Assembly (NCBI GenBank): GCA_002348315.1
Contig: DEAW01000145.1
Span: forward strand, 1-28,511
DNA from: Planctomycetaceae bacterium UBA2972
Lineage (GTDB): Bacteria; Planctomycetota; Planctomycetia; Pirellulales; Pirellulaceae
Direction: 5' to 3'
Length of the DNA: 28,511 bases
This document shows positions 1 through 7,441 of the stretch, one piece after another. How positions within the stretch are numbered: position 1 is the first letter of the stretch; every line of letters starts with the position of its first letter. Both the position numbers and the translations under genes were made by a program. A model generated the notes under the pieces. That model did no database searches, had not been told where the DNA came from, and worked only from the letters and a program-made list of their open reading frames with translations.

Positions 1-324
1 TTGACATAAGGATGATTCCTCGATAGATACTTAACTGTACGGAACAAATTAGTACTATTCATTATAAGAAAAAGAAACAGGGAAGGGACGATAAGTGGTT
101 AGACAAATGGACAGTTAGGCAATTAGACAATTAGGCAGTTGGTGAGAAATTTGCTGGGGCAGGAAGTTTATGCGTCGCAGCCCGAAGGCCGAATATGTAG
201 CGGATAAACTCGATGACACTTAAACCTTCAATCCGGTATCCTCAGTGATTCATTGGACAGCAAGTTAGAATAGAATTAAACAAGAATTGATCCAACTACA
301 ACTATACGAGGGAAGCTGACAGTC
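1..324. other. Intergenic region upstream of the SDR gene
   Basis: No convincing gene is visible here. The first 29 bases contain TTGACA (1-6), a 17-base spacer and TAGATA (24-29), a possible sigma-70-type promoter reading to the right, but it lies about 295 bases from the next start codon and has a weak -10 box. Bases 99-146 hold the 8-bp-periodic array listed separately. A GC-rich patch near 176-193 contains CCCGAAGGCCG, similar to the core of the repeat elements near 4180 and 20770. Bases 194-310 show nothing I can name. Confidence 0.5.
99..146 (+). repeat. 8-bp-periodic repeat array, plus orientation
   Basis: Six consecutive 8-base units in perfect phase: TTAGACAA, ATGGACAG, TTAGGCAA, TTAGACAA, TTAGGCAG, TTGGTGAG. 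The consensus is close to TTAGRCAR. Related arrays occur at 4130-4224 (inverted), 20616-20687 and 20964-20984 (inverted), always between genes. It resembles the short tandem repeats seen between genes in other bacteria, but the family is not one I can name. Confidence 0.75.
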
Positions 325-1125
325 ATGGCATGCGTTCAAGATCAGGTCATTATCATTACAGGAAGTACATCCGGAGTCGGCGAAGCCTGTGCTCTTGAGG
401 CCGCGCAAAACGGAGCGAAAGGGATCGTCATCACTGGCCGCGATACCGAACGTGGCGAAGACGTGCGAAACCGAGTGGAAGCACTGGGAACGGAAGCCAT
501 TTTCGTTCCCGCCGAATTATCTGACCCGGATCAATGTCGAAACATTGTGGCCCAATGTGATGCGAAATGGGGTCGGGTTGATGGTTTGGTAAATTCTGCC
601 GCGGACACCAATCGCGGCACGATCGAAGAGACCTCGGTTGATTTTTGGGATCATCAAATGAATGTCAACGTCCGAGCTCCGTTCATTCTGACTCAGGACT
701 GTGTCAAAATCATGCAACGCGAGAAGATCGCAGGCTCAATCGTCAATATCCTCTCGGTCGCTGGCTTCTGTGGAATGGACATCCTTTGTTCCTACAGCAC
801 AACAAAAGGAGCGCTACGAACGCTCACCAAAAACAATGCCAACGCGCTGCGACGACATCGTATTCGAGTCAATGGCATCAATCTGGGATGGACGGACACC
901 CCCGCCGAACATATCGTACAAAAAGTACAGGGCAGTCCGGAGGATTGGCTGGAACAGGCCGAATCTGCTTCACCCTTCGGACGATTATTGAAAGCGGACG
1001 ATGTCGGCAAACTCGTCACTTACTTACTCAGTACTGAGTCCGGAATCCTCACAGGGTCCTGCATCGATTACTCTCAGCGAGTCATGGGAGTATTCCCGCC
1101 GGAAGATGCTGTGGGCACCTGGTAA
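325..1125 (+). CDS. SDR family NAD(P)-dependent oxidoreductase
   Basis: A classical short-chain dehydrogenase/reductase of 266 residues, the usual length. The Rossmann fold begins at residue 8, with the dinucleotide motif TGSTSGVG at 12-19. Catalytic residues are Ser144 (in NILSVAG), Tyr157 and Lys161 (YSTTK), and RVNGINLGWTDTP follows as the usual substrate-loop entry. The common NAG motif reads NSAAD near residue 90. The Arg39-Asp40 end of beta-2 does not settle NAD versus NADP preference. The start is ATG with GAGGGAAG about 9 bases upstream. The substrate cannot be told from sequence. It stands alone, convergent with the cytochrome gene, whose stop codon is only 9 bases away. Confidence 0.9.
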   Translation: MACVQDQVIIITGSTSGVGEACALEAAQNGAKGIVITGRDTERGEDVRNRVEALGTEAIFVPAELSDPDQCRNIVAQCDAKWGRVDGLVNSAADTNRGTIEETSVDFWDHQMNVNVRAPFILTQDCVKIMQREKIAGSIVNILSVAGFCGMDILCSYSTTKGALRTLTKNNANALRRHRIRVNGINLGWTDTPAEHIVQKVQGSPEDWLEQAESASPFGRLLKADDVGKLVTYLLSTESGILTGSCIDYSQRVMGVFPPEDAVGTW

Positions 1126-1134
1126 GCTCCGACT

Positions 1135-4074
1135 CTATTTAAATAATTCGTATTCCGGATCACCACCGGATTGAATGTAGGCTAAGAGATCCAGAATTTC
1201 TTCCCGTGTCAGAGTGTTCAACAAACCGACTGGCATCATCGAGGTTTTACCTGGCAGAATCTCATCGACTTCATCGCTCTGGATTTCGATCACGGCCGAA
1301 GGAGCTTTGGGGTCGATCGCCACCGTTAACTGATCGTCACTCTGTTCCAGGATTCGTCCCTGATAGATCTTGCCCGCTAAAGTGATTATCGAATGCGTCT
1401 TGAACTGATCTGACACCTGGACAGACGGTTGGATAATCTCCCGTAATAAAACCTGAGGACTATATCGCCTGGCCGCACCCGTAATGTCCGGCCCCAGAAT
1501 TCCGCCAATATTGCCGAAACGATGACATTGAATACAAGTCGCCGTAGTAAACATCCGTTTGCCTACTTCATAGGATCGGCCAGCAGGTAGATTGGATGCA
1601 TCAGTCAAAAGGTCATCGATCTTCCAATTCTTTATGAATTTACGAGGAGTCGGTGACCCGGTAGGAACGGCACTTTGAATTTCTGCATGGATAAGTGTTG
1701 CTAGATCCTCCTGCTGACGTTCTGACAAGCCAGCCACAAAGTCATCTCGTAATCGCTGAACATAAATCTGGTAATGCCCACCTCCGATGAAATCCCCTAA
1801 AGCTGCAGCCTGCTCGGCAGTATTCATCCGACTCAAATAGGTCTGCTGTGTAATATTGCTCCAGCCTTCTCCAGCGACTCGCAATACCATTCCATAGAAA
1901 AGAAGATCTTCCTGAGTTTTTGCCGCCTGTAGCTTCGGCACAAAAGCAGAAATTGCACTTGGCTTATTGAGATAAACTAACATGCGACAAATCTCATGGT
2001 TCAGTGCAGTATCTTCAGTTGGTAAGAGGTTTTGTACAACCTCGCCGAGTTGTTCTTTACGTCCATCCTCTATCAATTCCGTTCTTGCAAACCCAACATT
2101 CAAGGCACGAAGCCAGTCAAGTTGTTGTCTGGAATTCATCTTTCTGGTTTCTAAACTCATTAACCGCGCTACGGCCATTCGTTTCTGTACATCATTCCCA
2201 CTGCGGACCAGAGCAAGCAGAGATTGGACCGCGATATCAGGTTTAGCCTGCTCCAATGCTCTCGCAGCCCATTGTTCGACAGGTTGATGCTCGAGTGCAA
2301 TTCGTGCGGCATAGCGGATGTGTCGGTCCGTATGACCTAAGGATTTCCAAATGACGTTTATTTGCTTGCCCGCCGGGAAGCCATGAAATCGCTCAAGCTC
2401 CTTCCTCGCAGCCCTCAAAGCAATTGTCTCTTTCCCTTCGATAATATGTTCAACATCTTCCTGATCTCCGTTATATGTCACGCGATACAGTCCGGACTGC
2501 GTGCGGCGTCCTCCGATGGTGATATACATCGCTCCGTCATGCGGATTGACGATCACGTCCGTCAAAGGGAAGGGAATTCCCGTAAGGAACTCGTTCAATT
2601 CGCCCGTGTATGAACTCCCTTCAGGATTCAAGTTGACGCTATAGAGCTTTCCGTACGTCCAGTCGCTAACGAACAAAGTATCCTGCCAGTATTCCGGGAA
2701 ATCGGCACCATAACCAAACGTAATTCCCGTAGGAGACCCCTGTCCGACATCAACAACCGGCGGCAAATTATCTGTGAAATACGGAAGCCATTTGCCTGTA
2801 CCATAACGCCAGCCGAATTCACCACCACTGACAACATGACAAACACGAGTTGGTCGATACCAGGGAGTCCCCACATCCATTTCCATATCTGCATCGTACG
2901 TGAACAGTTCACCGTCTCTGTTAAAAGCAATATCAAATGGATTTCGAAATCCCGCTGCCATCAGATCCCAATCCTGTCCATCAGGAGAAACCTGACAAAC
3001 CCAACCTCCCGGAGCCAACACATTTGTGTTGTGACCATTACTGCATGGTTGTCGAGGTAACAACTGATCTTCATCCCAGTTGTTTGGGAGTCTGAACGTA
3101 CGAATTCCTTCCGGTAACGTCGTGTTGTTTCCTGCGACTACAAACAACGACTTCTTATCCGGAGACAACACAATACTATGAGGGCCATGTTCACCACCGC
3201 GACCAGGTAATAATTTGAGTGTCTCTACCGTATCAAGCTGATCATCTCCATCTGAATCCGTAACTCGATATAATCCCGAATCGTAATTGCCTCCACGATT
3301 CACCACCACATACAAACTATCAAATGCGTATAGCAATCCCTGAGCTTCCCCCAGATCGACGTTGATTTTCTCCAGTTTGATTTCACCCGACTCACCCACA
3401 GGCGGAGGTGTGATACGAAACAGTCCTCCGTATTGATCACAGACAATTAATCGCCCTTGATCGTCCGAGGTCATACTTACCCAGGAACCCTCGGCAGACT
3501 TGGGTACGGAGTAAAGCAATTCGACCTGAAAGCCATCCTGAATCACTAAACCCTCCGGGTCCGTGGCCTGTTCGGCTGGCGGAGCATCTGTCGTCACCAA
3601 TTCGATGGATTCAATAAGCATCTTCATCTCACCCGAATGTGGATCAATTCTGATAGCTGTTAAAGGATCTTCTGTATAGAAATACGTTTCATACGTTCCA
3701 ACCGAAGCGCCACGTCCTGCCAATTTGAACCGAACGGACCGCCCTTCGCTCGTCCCCGGATTTCTGGTTGTCGTCCAAAACAACTGAGCGTTCAACGTTC
3801 CTTCAAAAGCAGCTTTGATCGTTATCTTCTTCCATCCGGCAGGCCCGCTCGCATCAGCAATCATGTGGGGATCACCACCTGTGGAAACGACGTTTAACCC
3901 CGCATCTATGGCATCCAATTCGATCTGTACCAGAGGTTTCCATGCTGCAAAATCCGCTTGCGACTGCCAGACCTTGAACGGTGGATTCTGTTCTTCCCAG
4001 GCAAACAAGCTGGCAACTCCGAAACAAATGATGAAGAAACCACAAAACCGTATTCCCACAGAATGCGTCGACAT
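1135..4074 (-). CDS. Secreted PVC-type dehydrogenase / cytochrome c protein
   Basis: An exported multidomain redox protein, 979 residues from the chosen start. The order is a signal peptide (about 1-25, hydrophobic IRFCGFFIICFGVASLFA), an unassigned beta-rich segment (about 40-160), a PQQ-glucose-dehydrogenase-like propeller (about 165-530; HGPHSIVLSPD and FRNPFDIAFN are typical), a helical HEAT-like region (about 560-720) and a C-terminal cytochrome c domain. The heme motif CIQCH is near 847-851 and the likely axial Met is in SMMPVGLL near 946. This matches the 'membrane-bound dehydrogenase' plus 'Pirellula/Verrucomicrobium-type heme-binding' architecture known from planctomycetes. I chose ATG at 4074 because the signal peptide begins there; an ATG at 4122 would add 16 residues before it. 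The substrate is unknown; a sugar or alcohol is likely by family. Confidence 0.88.
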   Translation of the reverse strand: MSTHSVGIRFCGFFIICFGVASLFAWEEQNPPFKVWQSQADFAAWKPLVQIELDAIDAGLNVVSTGGDPHMIADASGPAGWKKITIKAAFEGTLNAQLFWTTTRNPGTSEGRSVRFKLAGRGASVGTYETYFYTEDPLTAIRIDPHSGEMKMLIESIELVTTDAPPAEQATDPEGLVIQDGFQVELLYSVPKSAEGSWVSMTSDDQGRLIVCDQYGGLFRITPPPVGESGEIKLEKINVDLGEAQGLLYAFDSLYVVVNRGGNYDSGLYRVTDSDGDDQLDTVETLKLLPGRGGEHGPHSIVLSPDKKSLFVVAGNNTTLPEGIRTFRLPNNWDEDQLLPRQPCSNGHNTNVLAPGGWVCQVSPDGQDWDLMAAGFRNPFDIAFNRDGELFTYDADMEMDVGTPWYRPTRVCHVVSGGEFGWRYGTGKWLPYFTDNLPPVVDVGQGSPTGITFGYGADFPEYWQDTLFVSDWTYGKLYSVNLNPEGSSYTGELNEFLTGIPFPLTDVIVNPHDGAMYITIGGRRTQSGLYRVTYNGDQEDVEHIIEGKETIALRAARKELERFHGFPAGKQINVIWKSLGHTDRHIRYAARIALEHQPVEQWAARALEQAKPDIAVQSLLALVRSGNDVQKRMAVARLMSLETRKMNSRQQLDWLRALNVGFARTELIEDGRKEQLGEVVQNLLPTEDTALNHEICRMLVYLNKPSAISAFVPKLQAAKTQEDLLFYGMVLRVAGEGWSNITQQTYLSRMNTAEQAAALGDFIGGGHYQIYVQRLRDDFVAGLSERQQEDLATLIHAEIQSAVPTGSPTPRKFIKNWKIDDLLTDASNLPAGRSYEVGKRMFTTATCIQCHRFGNIGGILGPDITGAARRYSPQVLLREIIQPSVQVSDQFKTHSIITLAGKIYQGRILEQSDDQLTVAIDPKAPSAVIEIQSDEVDEILPGKTSMMPVGLLNTLTREEILDLLAYIQSGGDPEYELFK

Positions 4075-4129
4075 ATAATCTAAAATCCCTTGTTGGGTTA
4101 AATTAATGATTTGAATTACCATTGTACCC

Positions 4130-4224
4130 TGTTGCCATCACCAAATTACTCAATTAACCAACTGTTTCATTGTCCAACCGCTTGCCCGCCGAAGCCCTGG
4201 CGAAGACCGAGGCTAATTGTCTAA
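4130..4224 (-). repeat. 8-bp-periodic repeat element, inverted copy, against tatD
   Basis: Read on the plus strand the left part is phased in 8-base units: TGTTGCCA, TCACCAAA, TTACTCAA, TTAACCAA, CTGTTTCA, TTGTCCAA (4130-4177). These are reverse complements of the TTAGRCAR family at 99-146. A GC-rich core follows (4178-4212, containing CCGCCGAAGCC and GGCGAAGACC), then CTAA TTGTCTAA, which ends on the A of the tatD ATG at 4224. The element fills the space between the divergent cytochrome and tatD genes and must therefore contain or adjoin the tatD promoter. Confidence 0.7.
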
Positions 4225-5012
4225 TGCTCTCTTTAATCGATACCCACGCCCATTTAGATAGCGACCAGTTTGACGGAATCCGTGCTACGATTTTAGAAAA
4301 TACGGAAGCAGCGGGCATACAACAGATGATCTCAATCGGTTGTAGTTGGGGTTCAAGTCAAAAGTGTCTCTACCTTGCTAATCGATACGAGCAGGTATTT
4401 GCAGCCGTAGGCATTCATCCAAATTACACCAGTGATGCTGAAGAGAATCATTGGGATCGGATTGTTGCAATGGCCAGCCATCCCAAAACGGTCGCTTTAG
4501 GAGAAACCGGGCTTGATCGCTATTGGGATTTCTGTCCGATCGATCTACAGCGTGATTATTTTGACCGTCACATACGTCTTAGCCAGGAGACTGGTTTGCC
4601 GTTCGTCGTGCATATGCGTGACTGCGAGCAGGATATTGTCGAAATGCTTACTGATGCTTCTCAGCGAGGGCCATTACGTGGTGTCATGCATTCGTTTACA
4701 GGAGATGCCCAATTAGCTCAAACTTGTCTGGATCTGGGTATGTACATCTCATTTGCCGGGATGGTGACGTTTAAGAAAAATGATGCTTTACGAGAAGTGG
4801 CAGCAGGCATTCCACTCGATCGGATCCTAGTGGAAACAGATTGTCCTTACTTATCGCCTCATCCGCTCCGCAGTAAACGCCCCAATCAACCGGCATATAT
4901 GATCCATACGGCTCAATGTATTGCGGACGCCAGGCAAATGGCGTTGGCGGAGCTTGCTCAGAAAACAATCGAAAATACGTATCGTCTGTTCAACCGCATG
5001 CAGCAGTTATAG
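4224..5012 (+). CDS. tatD: TatD family metal-dependent hydrolase
   Basis: A TIM-barrel metal-dependent nuclease/hydrolase of the TatD family, 262 residues from the chosen start, the normal length. It has the N-terminal metal motif DTHAHLD (His8, His10), GETGLDRYWD with the bridging Glu, HMRDC, HSFTG, and the C-terminal ETDCPYLSPHPLRSKRPN signature. TatD proteins are cytoplasmic 3'-5' exonucleases linked to DNA repair or quality control. I chose ATG at 4224 (MLSLIDTHAH), where family homology begins. A longer reading from TTG at 4170 adds 18 residues that are encoded by the repeat element and look non-coding. No strong Shine-Dalgarno precedes 4224; ACCGAGG is about 11 bases upstream. Confidence 0.9.
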   Translation: MLSLIDTHAHLDSDQFDGIRATILENTEAAGIQQMISIGCSWGSSQKCLYLANRYEQVFAAVGIHPNYTSDAEENHWDRIVAMASHPKTVALGETGLDRYWDFCPIDLQRDYFDRHIRLSQETGLPFVVHMRDCEQDIVEMLTDASQRGPLRGVMHSFTGDAQLAQTCLDLGMYISFAGMVTFKKNDALREVAAGIPLDRILVETDCPYLSPHPLRSKRPNQPAYMIHTAQCIADARQMALAELAQKTIENTYRLFNRMQQL

Positions 5013-5028
5013 ATTTTCACTTGATTGC

Positions 5029-5049
5029 TAAGGCGAATTCACAGCCTTA
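5029..5049. terminator. Stem-loop between convergent tatD and ferritin-like gene
   Basis: A 6-base perfect inverted repeat, TAAGGC (5029-5034) and GCCTTA (5044-5049), with a 9-base loop. One arm contains the stop codon of the ferritin-like gene. There is no clear T-run on either side, so a role as a transcription terminator at the end of the nuo block is only a suggestion. Confidence 0.3.
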
Positions 5050-5478
5050 GGCATCGGCAGCTTCACCGGCAACAATTTCCTGGAATGTCTCCAGATGTGC
5101 CTGAGCATTACCAAGGATTTCTTCAGCGATTGCACGGTCCCGTGTGTCGGCTTCGAGCGAATCAACACATTGTTGGATGACGTTGATATCGTCTTGCTGA
5201 GTGACAAGCAGTAGATTGAGTAAATAGTCGAGTGAGACGTCGTGGAAACTGGTGAACGTAAGAGGAAATGCTCCGGGTTGCACAATGCCACCCAGATCCA
5301 ATATTCGCTCTCCCAGCATTTTCACAGATCGTTCCTGATCTTCAATCGCATCCTTAACCAGCGCCATCGCCTCTTCCTGCCCATGGGCGACCCATGGTTC
5401 GGCATATTTGATGTAGGCCACGAGCGATGCATTGTGGATGCCAAGAATTCGATTCAGAATGTCGATTGTATTATTCAT
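5047..5478 (-). CDS. Ferritin-like domain protein
   Basis: A 143-residue, almost wholly helical protein that fits a four-helix ferritin-like bundle. Possible metal ligands are Glu27 in helix 1 (YAEPW), Glu46 and Glu49 in helix 2 (EDQERS), Asp96/Asp97 in helix 3 (QQDDIN), and Glu119/120, His128 and Glu130 in helix 4 (NAQAHLETF). The textbook ExxH of bacterioferritin appears as ExxE, so exact family and iron binding are uncertain. It begins 25 bases after the nuoN stop, on the same strand, and is the last gene of the nuo block. Its position could point to iron handling near an Fe-S-rich complex, but this is inference. Start ATG at 5478. Confidence 0.6.
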   Translation of the reverse strand: MNNTIDILNRILGIHNASLVAYIKYAEPWVAHGQEEAMALVKDAIEDQERSVKMLGERILDLGGIVQPGAFPLTFTSFHDVSLDYLLNLLLVTQQDDINVIQQCVDSLEADTRDRAIAEEILGNAQAHLETFQEIVAGEAADA

Positions 5479-5503
5479 AGTCTTACTATTTCTGACGTAC
5501 TAC

Positions 5504-7381
5504 CTAGCTAATGAAATTCTTGACCGCTTCATCGGCAAAGCCAGCTACCCATTGCCAGCAGACGATGAGAAATACGGTGGGGATCGTGATTAAAATAACG
5601 TAAGTCATTTCCATATCACCTACTGGCCGGTCACCCAAGTGATGTTCTTCATTCGGCTCGCCCATAATCATCGTTTTAATGACGCCCAGGTAGTAGAACA
5701 AACTAATAGCTGTATTGATCCCGCCGGCGAGCAACAGAATCAGTAATGCCATTGAACCGGTGTCACTGTAACCATCGGCCAGCGATGCAAAGATTGCGAA
5801 TTTACCGAGGAAACCGGATAACGGTGGCAAACCTACGAGGCTAAAGAATATCAACGCCAAACAGATCACCAAAGACGGTCGACTTTTAACCATGCCTGAG
5901 TAGTCTTCGATTTCTTCACTTCCCACATAGTTTCGCAGAAAGGCGATAATCGAAAACGCTCCCAAATTCAAAAAGACATACACAACAATGTATTGAATCA
6001 ATGCACTCGCAGCCTGTTCAGCCCCTGCATGATCCGTGCCAAGTGTCATCATTAACGGCGCAATTGACATCATCATGTATCCGGCATGAGCGATCGTTGA
6101 ATAGGCCAGAAGCCGTTTGATATTCGTTTGTCCGTATGCGGCAAGATTTCCAAATGTCGCGGTAACGACTGCAAAAAATGCAATCAATAGTCCGATGAAG
6201 TTTCGTACCGGACTTAGTGCCTCGTCATGAGCCTGCTTGATTGCCAGACGCGTTGCCAGAGCTGCGGCTTGAGCTTCATCATCGATGGTTTCTTCGGCAG
6301 CACCTTCTGCAACAGGTTCCTCATCACTGTCGTCCGCAGCTGGCTCGGCCTCGGTATCATTTGCCGGTGCGTCTGCCGTTTCTTCTACTACTGCTGGCTC
6401 AGCCGATTTATCATCAGCGACTTGATCTTCGAGTGAAACCAACTGTGTTGGAGCAGCCTCGGACATAATCGATTCGTGCTGCACTTCCAATATTTGAGGA
6501 ATTTCCACCTCATTTAAAGGCACAGAACCTAATCCAACTGCCAATCGCAGGAGTAATGCTAATGCCGCCGCTTTGGAGGCCACACTTAAGAAAGCGTTGA
6601 CTTCTGCACAGGCTCCATGAAAGACATCCGGAGCCCAGAAGTGGAAAGGAACAGCCGACAATTTGAAGGCGATTCCTACAGCAATCATGACAGCTGCCAG
6701 ACAAAGTACAGCTTGTTCACCGAGTCCAGCCGCTGGAATAATTTCAGCTAACTGCAAAGCCATCGTAGGTAAATGGGCCGTACCAGCCAGACCGACAAGC
6801 AGCGAGATCCCATAAAGCATGACACCTGCAGCACCTGCTCCGTAAATGGCATACTTAAGTGCTGCTTCACTTCCACGTTTACGTCCTTTAATGAGCCCGG
6901 CCAGCACGTAGGAAGGCACGCCAGCCATTTCAATGGCCAGGAAGACAATCAGCAGGTGATTTGCTGATGTCATGAGGCACATTCCTAAAGTGGAACCAAA
7001 GATTAGCGAATAAACATCCGCTCCATCTTCCTTATCAGGTACCCCCGAAATCTTTGTAAAGATCAGGAACAGTACCAGAAACAGCATCAGAATGGATCGG
7101 ACGGCAACGGTCAGCCCATCGTGGACGAGCAAACCAGTAAACATTTCTTCACTTTCAACAGCACCGCTACATAATTGCAGTGGGTTGCTGGAAATCAATC
7201 CGACAACAGCGCCAGCCAGAGCGACCCAAAACAGGTCGAGTTTGGTCGTAATCAATCGCACGGCCAGGAATAATGCGATGAACACACACAGTGTGACCTC
7301 GGGCATAAACAGCCCCAGACTGTTAGCAGAATCTGCTTTCAGTGCATCGATCAATTGATAAAAATCTGTTGTTGGTTCCAT
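5504..7381 (-). CDS. nuoN: NADH-quinone oxidoreductase subunit N, with acidic insertion
   Basis: An antiporter-like proton-pumping subunit in the membrane arm of complex I. Family signatures are present: Glu151 in AIEMAGVPSY, Lys176 in LKYAIYG, Lys240 before SAVPFHFWAPDVFHGA, and NIKRLLAYSTIAHAGYM near 420. It has 625 residues against roughly 480-500 usual. The excess is a segment of about 100 residues (about 290-392), rich in Glu, Asp and Ala with no hydrophobic helix, between two transmembrane helices. This is a clean in-frame insertion, not a frameshift. The gene follows nuoM after 60 bases. Identity is certain from order and motifs; the insertion's role is unknown. Confidence 0.95.
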   Translation of the reverse strand: MEPTTDFYQLIDALKADSANSLGLFMPEVTLCVFIALFLAVRLITTKLDLFWVALAGAVVGLISSNPLQLCSGAVESEEMFTGLLVHDGLTVAVRSILMLFLVLFLIFTKISGVPDKEDGADVYSLIFGSTLGMCLMTSANHLLIVFLAIEMAGVPSYVLAGLIKGRKRGSEAALKYAIYGAGAAGVMLYGISLLVGLAGTAHLPTMALQLAEIIPAAGLGEQAVLCLAAVMIAVGIAFKLSAVPFHFWAPDVFHGACAEVNAFLSVASKAAALALLLRLAVGLGSVPLNEVEIPQILEVQHESIMSEAAPTQLVSLEDQVADDKSAEPAVVEETADAPANDTEAEPAADDSDEEPVAEGAAEETIDDEAQAAALATRLAIKQAHDEALSPVRNFIGLLIAFFAVVTATFGNLAAYGQTNIKRLLAYSTIAHAGYMMMSIAPLMMTLGTDHAGAEQAASALIQYIVVYVFLNLGAFSIIAFLRNYVGSEEIEDYSGMVKSRPSLVICLALIFFSLVGLPPLSGFLGKFAIFASLADGYSDTGSMALLILLLAGGINTAISLFYYLGVIKTMIMGEPNEEHHLGDRPVGDMEMTYVILITIPTVFLIVCWQWVAGFADEAVKNFIS

Positions 7382-7441
7382 TGGATTATTTAACTTTTGG
7401 AAAAAATCCTAATATCACAAAACCGTGATTGATTGTGTTTG

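Noticed and set aside
99..146. CRISPR-like array
   Set aside because: Units are 8 bases without spacers, and there are no cas genes in the window.
4075..4122. ATG 4122 as start for the cytochrome protein
   Set aside because: It would put 16 residues in front of a clear signal peptide that begins at ATG 4074.
4170..4223. TTG start for tatD giving 18 extra residues
   Set aside because: The residues are encoded by the 8-bp repeat element and precede the point where family similarity begins.
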